From: DASTFY01 sp963813375
GTDB lineage: Bacteria; Actinomycetota; Acidimicrobiia; Acidimicrobiales; Ilumatobacteraceae
DNA length: 64,000 nucleotides
Direction of reading: 5' to 3'
NCBI GenBank assembly: GCA_963813375.1
Contig: CAWEYT010000006.1
Coordinates: forward strand, 17,140-81,139
Both the position numbers and the translations under genes were made by a program. A model generated the notes under the pieces. That model was not told the DNA's origin, ran no database searches, and saw only the letters and a program-made list of their open reading frames with translations. Shown one piece after another: positions 8,976-17,022 of the stretch. Each line of letters opens with the position of its first letter. The first letter of the stretch is position 1.

Positions 8976-9027
8976 CGTTCTGGTCATCGGACCGTACCGC
9001 CGGCGGTCCGAATCTCTGACCAGAACG
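8976..9027. repeat. 52-bp imperfect palindromic element, copy 1
   Basis: Between lysA and hom a nested inverted repeat begins CGTTCTGGTCA and ends TGACCAGAACG, with an inner pair CGGACC / GGTCCG. A second 52-base element with the same ends lies at 37661-37712. I count 39 of 52 identical positions, with the differences concentrated in the middle. The conserved right half is GGTCCG(A/G)ATCTC(T/G)GACCAGAACG. It could fold as a hairpin between the two genes, or be a REP-like dispersed element or a shared operator. Confidence 0.7.
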
Positions 9028-9068
9028 CGAAGGGGGCGGAGACGAGTCGCACGGTACCCTCGCTCGCC

Positions 9069-10367
9069 GTGAGCGAGACGTCGGGACCCGTCGTGCGCGT
9101 CGGGGTGCTGGGGTGCGGGAACGTGGGCGCGGCGCTCGTACGGCTGATCGACCGCCAGCGCAAGGTCATCGAATCCCGCACCGGGCTGCAGCTCGAGGTG
9201 GCGAGGGTGGCGGTGCGCAACCTCGCCCGGGAGCGCGACGTCGAACTGCCCGACGGGCTGCTGACCAGGGACAGCCATGCCCTGGTCGAGGACCCGGACA
9301 TCGACGTCGTGGTCGAGGTGATCGGCGGCATCGAGCCGGCCCGCGAGCTCATCCTCACGGCGCTGCGCCACAGCAAGCCCGTGGTCACCGCCAACAAGGA
9401 GCTCCTGGCCAACGTGGGCACGGAGCTCTTCGCTGCGGCCGACGAGATGGGTCAGGACCTCTTGTTCGAGGCTGCGGTGGCGGGCGGCATCCCGCTGGTG
9501 CGGGCGCTGCGGGAGAGCCTGCGGGGCGAGCCCGTGCGCCGGGTGCTCGGCATCGTCAACGGAACGACCAACTACATCCTCACGAAGATGGCGGAGGACG
9601 GCGCCGACTACGGCGACGCGCTGAGCGAGGCCCAGCGGTTGGGCTATGCCGAGCGCGATCCGACCGCTGATGTCGAGGGCTTCGACGCCGGGGCCAAGGC
9701 GGCCATCATCGCCAGCATCGCCTTCGGGGCCAGGGTGGTGGCCGGCGACGTCTACCACGAGGGCATCAGCCGGATCACGGCCGCCGACATCGCCAGCGCG
9801 CAGCGGCTCGGCTACGTCGTCAAGCTCCTGGCCATCTGCGAGCAGGACCCCGGGAGCGGGGCCGTCGCCGTGCGCGTCCACCCCGTGATGCTCCCCGTGC
9901 AGCACCCGCTGGCCAGCGTCCGCGACAGCTACAACGCGGTCTTCGTCGAGGGCGACGCCGTCGGCTCGCTGATGTTCTACGGGCGGGGCGCGGGTGGCAT
10001 GCCGACGGCGAGCGCGGTGCTCGGCGACCTGATCGACGCGGCCATCAACCGTCAGAAGGGCACCCACGCCTCACTGGGCACGTTCGGCCGGGTGCCCATC
10101 AGGGCCATCGACGAGACCAGCGCGGAGTACCACGTGGTCCTCGAGGTGCTCGACCGCCCCGGCGTCCTCCATGCGGTCACCGGCGTGTTCGCCCGCCACG
10201 ACGTGAGCATCCGCACCGCCGAGCAGGAGGGCCTGGGCGACGACGCCCGGCTCGTCTTCATCACCCACGAGGCCCAGGAGGCCGCCGTGCAGGCCACGCT
10301 GCGGGAGCTCCGGGACCTGGACGTCGTGCGGCGGGTGGGCGGCATCCTGCGGGTCATCGGCGCCTGA
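9069..10367 (+). CDS. hom: Homoserine dehydrogenase
   Basis: A 432-residue NAD(P)H-dependent enzyme reducing aspartate semialdehyde to homoserine, the branch point to threonine and methionine. Domains in order: Rossmann domain (VGVLGCGNVGAALVRLI), catalytic domain (VTANKELLAN, AAVAGGIPLVRALRESL, GIVNGTTNYILTKM, AERDPTADVEGFDAGAKAAI with the active-site Asp/Lys), and a C-terminal ACT domain (YHVVLEVLDRPGVLHAVTGVFA) that usually binds threonine for feedback inhibition. The start is GTG at 9069. thrC begins 7 bases downstream. Confidence 0.97.
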   Translation: MSETSGPVVRVGVLGCGNVGAALVRLIDRQRKVIESRTGLQLEVARVAVRNLARERDVELPDGLLTRDSHALVEDPDIDVVVEVIGGIEPARELILTALRHSKPVVTANKELLANVGTELFAAADEMGQDLLFEAAVAGGIPLVRALRESLRGEPVRRVLGIVNGTTNYILTKMAEDGADYGDALSEAQRLGYAERDPTADVEGFDAGAKAAIIASIAFGARVVAGDVYHEGISRITAADIASAQRLGYVVKLLAICEQDPGSGAVAVRVHPVMLPVQHPLASVRDSYNAVFVEGDAVGSLMFYGRGAGGMPTASAVLGDLIDAAINRQKGTHASLGTFGRVPIRAIDETSAEYHVVLEVLDRPGVLHAVTGVFARHDVSIRTAEQEGLGDDARLVFITHEAQEAAVQATLRELRDLDVVRRVGGILRVIGA

Positions 10368-10374
10368 GCGAACG

Positions 10375-11757
10375 ATGCGCTACGTCTCGACACGTGGCCG
10401 CGCGCCGGAGCTCGGGTTCGCCGACACGCTCCTGACGGGGCTGGCCGTCGACGGCGGGCTCTACGTCCCGGCCGAATGGCCACGACTGCCGGCGATCGAT
10501 CCCGGAGCCGGCTACGCCGCCAACGCCGCGGCCGTCATGGCGCCCTATGTGGGCGACGACCTGCCGCCGGCCGTGCTGGCCGAGGTGTGCACAGCGGCCT
10601 ACGTGCCCTTCCGCCATCCGGCCGTGTGCCCGCTCGTCCAGATCGGTGACGACGAGTGGCTGTTGGAGCTGTTCCACGGGCCCACCCTGGCCTTCAAGGA
10701 CATGGCGCTCCAGGTGGTGGGCCGGCTGTTCGACTACGTGCTCGGAGAACGAGGCGAGCGCGTCACGATCGTCGGGGCCACCAGCGGCGACACGGGGAGC
10801 GCGGCGATCGACGCGGTGGCCGGACGACACAACGTCGACATCGTGATCCTCTACCCGCTGGGCCGGGTCAGCGAGGTCCAACGCCGGCAGATGACGACCT
10901 GCGACGCGCGGAACGTGCATGCGGTGGCGGTCGAGGGCACGTTCGACGATTGCCAGGACCTCGTGAAGGCCATGTTCAACGACGCCGCCTTCCGGCAACG
11001 CCACCAGCTCTCCGCGGTGAACTCCATCAACTGGGCCCGCGTGATGGCCCAGATCGTGTACTACGCAACGACCGCGGCGCTCCTCGGCGACCGACGGGTG
11101 TCGTTCGCCGTGCCGACCGGGAACTTCGGCAACGTGCTCTCGGGCTGGATCGCCCGCGAGACCGGCGTTCCCATCGAGCACCTGATCGTTGGTTCCAACT
11201 GCAACGACATCCTCACCCGCTTCTTCCACACCCGCACCATGTCCATCGCGGACGTCGTGCCCACGTTGAGCCCCAGCATGGACATCCAGGTCTCGTCCAA
11301 CTTCGAGCGGCTGCTGTTCGAGATGAACGGTCGGGACGGCGGCCTGACGGCCGAGCAGGTCCACCAGCTCAGAGCGGCCGGGCGACTCGCCATCGAGGAG
11401 GACCAGCAGGCGCGCTGGCTCACCCCCGTCTTCCGGGCGGCCCGACTCGATGACGAGCAGACCCTGGCCGTGATGCGTTCGGTGCACGCAGACAGCGGGT
11501 TGCTGGTCGACCCCCATACCGCGGTGGGCATCGGCGCGGCGCGGGCCTGCCGTGAGCCGGGCGAGCCGACGGTCGCCCTCGCCACCGCCCACCCGGCCAA
11601 GTTCGCCGAGGCGGTCGAGAGAGCCACTGGCGTCCGGCCAACTCTCCCGGACCACTTGGCCGACCTCTACGACCGGCCCGAACGCACCGAGCGGGTCGCG
11701 GCGGATCTGGCGGCCGTGGAGGCGGTGGTCGAGCGCGCCACGTCGACCGGCGCTTGA
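10375..11757 (+). CDS. thrC: Threonine synthase
   Basis: A 460-residue PLP enzyme converting O-phosphohomoserine to threonine. It has the longer type with the N-terminal MRYVSTRGRAPELGFADTLL and GLAVDGGLYVP. The PLP lysine is in LAFKDMALQVVG, and the phosphate loop is ATSGDTGSAAI. NSINWARVMAQIVYY and SVPTGNFGN-like AVPTGNFGNVLSG are also present. A middle insert and a C-terminal domain (PHTAVGIGAARAC, ATAHPAKFAEAV) complete the fold. It is adjacent to hom and probably cotranscribed with it; homoserine kinase is not in the window. Confidence 0.97.
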   Translation: MRYVSTRGRAPELGFADTLLTGLAVDGGLYVPAEWPRLPAIDPGAGYAANAAAVMAPYVGDDLPPAVLAEVCTAAYVPFRHPAVCPLVQIGDDEWLLELFHGPTLAFKDMALQVVGRLFDYVLGERGERVTIVGATSGDTGSAAIDAVAGRHNVDIVILYPLGRVSEVQRRQMTTCDARNVHAVAVEGTFDDCQDLVKAMFNDAAFRQRHQLSAVNSINWARVMAQIVYYATTAALLGDRRVSFAVPTGNFGNVLSGWIARETGVPIEHLIVGSNCNDILTRFFHTRTMSIADVVPTLSPSMDIQVSSNFERLLFEMNGRDGGLTAEQVHQLRAAGRLAIEEDQQARWLTPVFRAARLDDEQTLAVMRSVHADSGLLVDPHTAVGIGAARACREPGEPTVALATAHPAKFAEAVERATGVRPTLPDHLADLYDRPERTERVAADLAAVEAVVERATSTGA

Positions 11758-12021
11758 CGTCGTCGTTGCGTCCGGCGGCCACCGGTCGCTACAGTGCGCG
11801 TCGCTCGGATCCCCGAGCGGGCAGCCTCACCGGTGACCTCCCCTCCGAGTCTCTGGTGGTTCTCCGTCCCCGACGGTGATCGTGCTGTCCACCCCACTTG
11901 CTGGCCGCGGGAAGGCTGGGGTGGGTCTCACCCCTCCCGTCGGCCAAGAACTGGTCACGACCTCGCGCTGGCGTCCTGTCGTCGACGTAGAGAACCACGA
12001 AAGCACGAAAGCAGGTGCGCC
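11758..12021. promoter_or_regulatory. rho leader region
   Basis: This 264-base gap holds no convincing gene. A weak -10-like TACAGT lies near 11791. A possible hairpin pairs CCACCCC (about 11890) with GGGGTGG (about 11920). Rho genes are often autoregulated through their leader, so this hairpin is a candidate, but nothing more can be shown from sequence alone. Confidence 0.3.
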
Positions 12022-13786
12022 ATGAGCGCGGAGACCCTCGAACGCTCGGTCCTCGAAGGCAAGGATCGCGACCAGCTCATCGCCATCGCCACGGCGCTCG
12101 GGCTGAAGGCGCTCTCGCGGGCCAAGAAGGGCGACATCATCGACCGGATCCTCGAGCAGACCGGCAGCCCCAACGGCGACGACCGGCACGGCGCGACCAA
12201 CGGTGCGCAGCCGGCGGCGGACCGCGCCGATGGAGCCGGCGGGGATCCGGACGGCCACGAGCCGCTGGCCGACTGGGAGCTCGAACTGCGGGAGCAGGCC
12301 GACGACGGCGAGGGCCGCGATGACGAGGAGGACGAAGGCGAGGACAGCGAGGACGGCGACGACACCGGTGCCGGGAGCACCCGGGAGCGGTCCTCCGGGA
12401 TCCAGGCCGGTGCCGGCGCCACCGGACGGCCCGGCCCCAGGTTCGCGCCAGGCGCTGCCGGGCCGGAGACCGCGGAGCCCTACGGGGACCGCGGCGAGGG
12501 CGACGGAGGCGGAAGGTCCCGGCGGAGGACGCCGCCGGCGCCGGCGACGGCGCAAGGGGGGCGGTGTCGAGGAGGGTCCCCAGGGCGCTGACCGGGTGGA
12601 TGGTCGTGAGCAGCCTCGGGAACCGCGGCCGACCGAGGACCTGGCCGCCGGCGAGCCGGTCGAGGTGGCCGGCTACCTCGACCTGCGTGACGAGGGATAC
12701 GGCTTCCTGCGTGTCAACGGCTACCTGCCGAGCCGGGACGACGTCTACGTGTCCGTGAAGCAGACCCGCCAGTACGGGCTGCGCAGGGGCGACCACCTGA
12801 CCGGGCTGTCGCGCCTGGCCGGCCGCAACGAGAAGAACCCGGCGCTGCTCCAACTCCTGTCGGTCAACGGCGGTGATCCCGAGCAGATGCGACAGCGCCC
12901 CCGGTTCGAGGACCTCACGCCGCTGTTCCCGGACGAGAAGCTGAGCCTGGAGAACCCGGTCGACCCCGGGAACATGACGGCGCGCATCATCGATCTCATC
13001 GCGCCCATCGGCAAGGGCCAGCGAGGCCTGATCGTGTCACCGCCCAAGGCCGGCAAGACCTTCATCATGAAGACCATCGCCACCTCGATCGAACGCAACA
13101 ACCCCGAGGTGAAGCTGATCGTGCTCCTCATCGACGAGCGGCCCGAAGAGGTCACCGACATGCGGCGCACGGTGCAGGGCGAGGTGATCGCCTCGACGTT
13201 CGATCGCCCGAGCGACGAGCACACCCACCTGGCCGAGCTGGCCATCGAGAAGGCCAAGCGCCTCGTGGAGGTCGGCCACGACGTCGTGGTGATCCTGGAC
13301 GGCATCACCCGGCTCAGCCGGGCCTACAACCTGGCCGCGCCGGCCACCGGGCGCATCATGTCCGGCGGCATCGACGCCGGTGCCCTGTATCCGCCCAAGA
13401 AGTTCTTCGGCGCCGCCCGCAACATCGAGGAGGGCGGCTCGCTGACCATCCTGGCGACGGCGCTGGTGGAGACGAACTCCCGCATGGACGACGCGATCTT
13501 CGAGGAGTTCAAGGGCACCGGGAACATGGAGCTGCGGCTCGACCGCAAGCTGGCGGAGCGCCGCATCTTCCCCGCCATCGACGTCGACGCCTCCAGCACC
13601 CGCCACGAGGAGCTCCTGTTCGATCGCAGGCAGCTCCAGCAGGTGTGGAAGCTGCGTCGCGTGCTCTCGGGCCTCGCCGCCGACGGCAACGCCGCCCCTG
13701 GCCTCGAGTTGCTGATGGACCGGCTCAAGACGTTCCGCAGCAACGACGAGTTCCTGGCCGAGATCGCCAAGCAACCGACGATGTAG
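12022..13786 (+). CDS. rho: Transcription termination factor Rho, one frameshift in the N-terminal insert
   Basis: The hexameric RNA helicase that ends transcription. The N-terminus (SVLEGKDRDQLIAIATALGL, the Rho N/SAP-like helix) is read from the ATG at 12022. A long acidic stretch (DDEEDEGEDSEDGDD) and then an Arg/Gly-rich stretch follow. Within the Arg-rich stretch near 12510-12535 the frame changes by one base. The rest is intact: cold-shock-like RNA-binding domain (GYLDLRDEGYGFLRVNGYLPS), Walker A (SPPKAGKTF), Walker B (HDVVVILDGITRLSRAYN), and the Q/R loops through LDRKLAERRIFPAID. The charged insert between residues 45 and 200 is typical of actinobacterial Rho. The frameshift lies in a low-complexity GC run and is probably a reading error. 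Confidence 0.93.
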
Positions 13787-13792
13787 ACGGGT

Positions 13793-13829
13793 CTAGCGGC
13801 CGGGTCCGATGGCCCAGTCCGGCCGCTAG
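13793..13829. terminator. Strong hairpin after rho
   Basis: A perfect 11-bp inverted repeat CTAGCGGCCGG / CCGGCCGCTAG with a 15-base loop sits between the rho stop and rpmE. No T-run follows, so it could act as a U-less terminator, an RNA-stability hairpin or an attenuator for rpmE. Confidence 0.5.
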
Positions 13830-13872
13830 GCTGAACTGCCCGAATCCCCTGCCCTCCGGGAGCCCGCTCGCG

Positions 13873-14097
13873 ATGAAAACCGGCATCCATCCGAACTACG
13901 AGACCGTGACGGTTCGCTGCTCGTGCGGCGCCACCTTCGAGACCCGCTCGACCAAGGGCAGCGAGATCCACGCCGACCTGTGCAGCGAGTGCCACCCGTT
14001 CTTCACCGGCAAGCAGAAGCTGGTTGACTCCGGCGGCCGGGTGGAGCGCTTCCAGCGTCGCTACGGCGAGCGCAAGCCGACGAAGGCCAAGCAGTAG
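13873..14097 (+). CDS. rpmE: 50S ribosomal protein L31 (zinc-binding type)
   Basis: 74 residues starting MKTGIHPNYETVTVRCSCGA with FETRSTKG and CSECHPFFTGKQKLVD, the standard L31 sequence. Cys pairs in RCSCG and LCSECH form the zinc site of the C+ paralogue, expressed when zinc is plentiful. The neighbour order rho-rpmE-(unknown)-prfA-prmC is typical of actinobacteria. Confidence 0.97.
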   Translation: MKTGIHPNYETVTVRCSCGATFETRSTKGSEIHADLCSECHPFFTGKQKLVDSGGRVERFQRRYGERKPTKAKQ

Positions 14098-14099
14098 CC

Positions 14100-15092
14100 A
14101 TCTCGGACCGCCGCGCTGCGCTGGCGGCGCTCAAGCTCAAGGCCCTCGTACGCGACCACGGCGGGCCGACCGACGGCACGCCGCTTCCCTACGCCGGCGG
14201 CGCCGCGCTGCTGGCCGCCGGCGAGGGCTGGGTGCTGCTGGAGGACCGGCCGGAGCGAGGTCTGGGCGGGGCCCTGGCCTGGGCCGACCAGCAGGGCGTC
14301 GCCCTCCACGTCGTCGCCGACCGCGAGACGGGGCTCCTGGCCCGTCGTGCCGCCGCCTTCGCGCCCGTGCCCCCCGTGTGGCAGGCGATCGATCGCGAGC
14401 TCGTGCCCGCGGTGGCAGCGCCGCGCCCGGTCGCTCCCATCCTGGGCGCCGAGGCCCGGGCGCTGATCCCGTTGATCGAGGCCGCGGGCGCCGAACCGGT
14501 CGAAGAGCACGGCGAGCTCAGCGGGGAGGTGGCCGGGCTCGAGGTCTGTCGGGTGGTGTCCACCGGCGCTCTCGAAGCTCCGGACGGCGTGCGCCTGGAC
14601 GTCGGCATCGGCCCTCACGACCGAGAGGCCTTTCGCCTCGTGCACGGCGACGAGCTGACCGGTGACGCGTTGGTCGCGGCCCTTGCCGGCGTCGTGCGGA
14701 CCGTCGGCCCTCACCGCCGCCCGGGCGCGCCGCCGCACCCGCTCAACCGCATCGCCCGCGAACGGGCCCTCCGCCACGAGCTGATCCACCGGCCCGAGTT
14801 GATCGGCCTCGCTGAGCTGGCGGCGGCGCCCCCACCCGTGCCGCGCGCCAGCGTGAAGGAGGCGGTGCCCTGCGTGGCCACGGGGAGGACCCCCGACGGC
14901 GACGACGTGGTCGTCGTCTGCTCGGCCGGGGTCGACCTGGACCTCGTGCCCTTCGCCGCCGACGCCCGCGAGGCCCTCGCTGGCGCAGCGACCCCTCTCC
15001 TGCTCGCGGTGCCGGCGGCGGACGTCCTGCCCGTCACCAGGCGGCTGGCGGCGCGCCTCGCCCACCCGGCCACCGTGATCCCGGTCTCGTAG
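14100..15092 (+). CDS. Uncharacterised protein between rpmE and prfA; start codon unclear
   Basis: An open frame encodes about 330 residues with no family I can name. Recognisable stretches are LAALKLKALVRDHGGPTDG, GVALHVVADRETGLLARRAA, then a GAEPVEEHGELSG segment and a C-terminal ATPLLLAVPAADVLPVTRR. The similarity-like, Ala/Leu-rich coding signal starts right after the rpmE stop at ATC TCG GAC CGC. No ATG, GTG or TTG exists in frame before the GTG at 14232, which would remove 44 residues. Either the start ATG was misread as ATC at 14100 or an unusual start is used. It sits 9 bases before prfA, so it belongs to that operon. Confidence 0.6.
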   Translation: MSDRRAALAALKLKALVRDHGGPTDGTPLPYAGGAALLAAGEGWVLLEDRPERGLGGALAWADQQGVALHVVADRETGLLARRAAAFAPVPPVWQAIDRELVPAVAAPRPVAPILGAEARALIPLIEAAGAEPVEEHGELSGEVAGLEVCRVVSTGALEAPDGVRLDVGIGPHDREAFRLVHGDELTGDALVAALAGVVRTVGPHRRPGAPPHPLNRIARERALRHELIHRPELIGLAELAAAPPPVPRASVKEAVPCVATGRTPDGDDVVVVCSAGVDLDLVPFAADAREALAGAATPLLLAVPAADVLPVTRRLAARLAHPATVIPVS

Positions 15093-15101
15093 CCTGCCCC
15101 T

Positions 15102-16172
15102 GTGCTGGAGCGCCTGCAGGACCTGGAGGGGGAGTACGACGCCGTCGAAGCGCAACTCGCCGACCCCGCCGTCCTGTCCGACCACACGCAGCTCCGCCGG
15201 GTGTCCAAGCGCCACAAGGAGCTGACGCCGGTCGTGGAGGCGTACCGCCGCTACCTCGCGCTCCAGTCCGACCTGGAAGCGGCCCGCGAGCTGCAGGCCG
15301 AGGCCAGCGGCGACGAGCGCGAGCTGGCCCGCGCCGAAGTACAGACCGCCGAGGCGGAGTTGGCGGACCTGGAGGAGCAGCTCAAGTTCCTGCTGATCCC
15401 TGCGGACCCGAACGACGGCAAGAACGTCATCGTCGAGATCCGGGGCGCGGAGGGCGGCGAGGAGGCCAACCTCTTCGCCCGGGACCTCTACGAGATGTAC
15501 CAGGCCTATGCCGCCCGCATGGGTTGGGCCGTCGAGGTGCTCTCCGTCGATCCCTCCGATCTGGGCGGGCTCAACCAGGTGACGTTCCTGGTGAAGGGCG
15601 ACTCGGCGTGGGCCCACCTGAAGTTCGAAGGCGGCCCGCACCGGGTCCAGCGGGTGCCGGTGACGGAGAGCTCCGGTCGGATCCACACCTCGTCCGCGAC
15701 CGTGCTGGTGCTGCCCGAGGCCGAGGACGTCGACGTCGAGATCGACCCCAACGACCTCCACATCGACGTGTACCGGTCGTCCGGTCCGGGCGGGCAGGGC
15801 GTCAACACCACGGATTCGGCCGTGCGGATCACCCACAAGCCGAGCGGCATCACGGTCGCCATGCAGGACGAGCGGAGCCAGCTCCAGAACCGGGCCCGGG
15901 CCATGACCGTGCTGCGGGCCCGCCTGCTCAAGGTCAGGCAGGACGAGCAGGCCGAGGTGCTCTCGGCCGAACGGCGGTCCCAGGTCGGCGGCGGTGGGCG
16001 GAGCGAGAAGATCCGCACCTACAACTTCAAGGAGAACCGGGTCTCGGACCACCGCATCGGCCTGACCCTCTACAGGCTGCAGCTCGTCCTGGCCGGCGAC
16101 CTGGACGAGGTGGTCGAGGCGCTGATGGCCGACGAGCGGGCCCGGCAGCTCTCTGCCCCCGAACCTGCGTGA
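15102..16172 (+). CDS. prfA: Peptide chain release factor 1
   Basis: A 356-residue class I release factor for UAA and UAG. The catalytic GGQ is in RSSGPGGQGVNTTDSAVRI. The surrounding domains are normal: an N-terminal coiled coil, IRGAEGGEEANLFARDLYEMY, then HRVQRVPVTESSGRIHTSSA, and the C-terminal GGGGRSEKIRTYNFKENRVSDHRI. The start is GTG at 15102. Its stop overlaps the prmC start (GTGA at 16169), which pairs the factor with the methyltransferase that modifies its GGQ glutamine. Confidence 0.97.
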   Translation: MLERLQDLEGEYDAVEAQLADPAVLSDHTQLRRVSKRHKELTPVVEAYRRYLALQSDLEAARELQAEASGDERELARAEVQTAEAELADLEEQLKFLLIPADPNDGKNVIVEIRGAEGGEEANLFARDLYEMYQAYAARMGWAVEVLSVDPSDLGGLNQVTFLVKGDSAWAHLKFEGGPHRVQRVPVTESSGRIHTSSATVLVLPEAEDVDVEIDPNDLHIDVYRSSGPGGQGVNTTDSAVRITHKPSGITVAMQDERSQLQNRARAMTVLRARLLKVRQDEQAEVLSAERRSQVGGGGRSEKIRTYNFKENRVSDHRIGLTLYRLQLVLAGDLDEVVEALMADERARQLSAPEPA

Positions 16173-17017
16173 CCACCTGGCGCCAGCTCCTCGCCGGGAC
16201 GGTGGAGGTGCTCGGCGATGTGTCCGAGGCCCGCTGGATCTGCGAGGAGGCGAGCGGCCTGGACGGCGCGGAGTGGGTCCTCGGCCTCGACCACGCCGCC
16301 ACGCAGGGCGGCGTGGCGCGGCTGGACGCCATGGTGGCCCGGAGGCGGAGCGGCGAACCGCTCCAGTACGTGCTCGGGCACTGGGCCTTCCGGCGGCTCG
16401 ACCTGCTGGTCGACCGGCGGGTGCTGATCCCCCGACCGGAGACCGAGCTGGTGGCCGAGGTCGCCCTCGAGCTGGCCTCCGGGCAGCCCGACCCTCTCGT
16501 GATCGCCGACCTCGGGACCGGGTCCGGAGCCATCGCCCTGGCGCTGGCCGACGAGCTGTTCCCGCGTCCGGTCACGATCTGGGCGTGCGAGACGGAGGCG
16601 GGCGCCCTCGACGTGGCCCGCGCCAACCTGGCCGGCATCGGCCGGGCGGCCACCACCGTCCGGATGGCCTGCGGTTCGTGGTTCGCCGCCCTGCCGCCCG
16701 AGCTGGCCGGCCAGCTGGCGCTCGTGGTGAGCAACCCGCCGTATCTGGCCGAGGGCGACCCCGCCGTCGAGGCCGCCGTGCGGGAGTGGGAGCCCACCTC
16801 GGCGCTGTTCGCCGGCACTGACGGCCTCGACGCGCTGCGGGACGTCATCGCCGGCGCGCCGGCCTGGCTGCGCCCGGGTGGCGCGCTGGTCTGCGAGATC
16901 GGCGCCGCTCAGGGCGCCGCGGTCTCGGCACTGGCCGGGGACGCCGGTCTCGTCGACATCGAGGTCCGTCCCGATCTCGCCGGCCTCGACCGCATCCTGA
17001 TCGCCCGTCGCCCCTGA
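16169..17017 (+). CDS. prmC: Release-factor glutamine N5-methyltransferase
   Basis: A 282-residue SAM-dependent enzyme that methylates the GGQ glutamine of RF1/RF2. It has the N-terminal helical domain (RRRSGEPLQYVLGHWAFRRL), the PRPETELVAE segment, SAM motif I (VIADLGTGSGAIALALA) and the catalytic NPPY (VVSNPPYLAEGD). The GTG start overlaps the prfA stop by four bases. It ends five bases before the convergent S9 peptidase gene. Confidence 0.95.
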   Translation: MTTWRQLLAGTVEVLGDVSEARWICEEASGLDGAEWVLGLDHAATQGGVARLDAMVARRRSGEPLQYVLGHWAFRRLDLLVDRRVLIPRPETELVAEVALELASGQPDPLVIADLGTGSGAIALALADELFPRPVTIWACETEAGALDVARANLAGIGRAATTVRMACGSWFAALPPELAGQLALVVSNPPYLAEGDPAVEAAVREWEPTSALFAGTDGLDALRDVIAGAPAWLRPGGALVCEIGAAQGAAVSALAGDAGLVDIEVRPDLAGLDRILIARRP

Positions 17018-17022
17018 GTCCG

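Noticed and set aside
12137..12600. Low-complexity Arg/Gly and Asp/Glu stretches as a repeat or CRISPR-like array
   Set aside because: No regular unit or spacing. They encode the charged insert of Rho. No CRISPR array was seen anywhere in the window.
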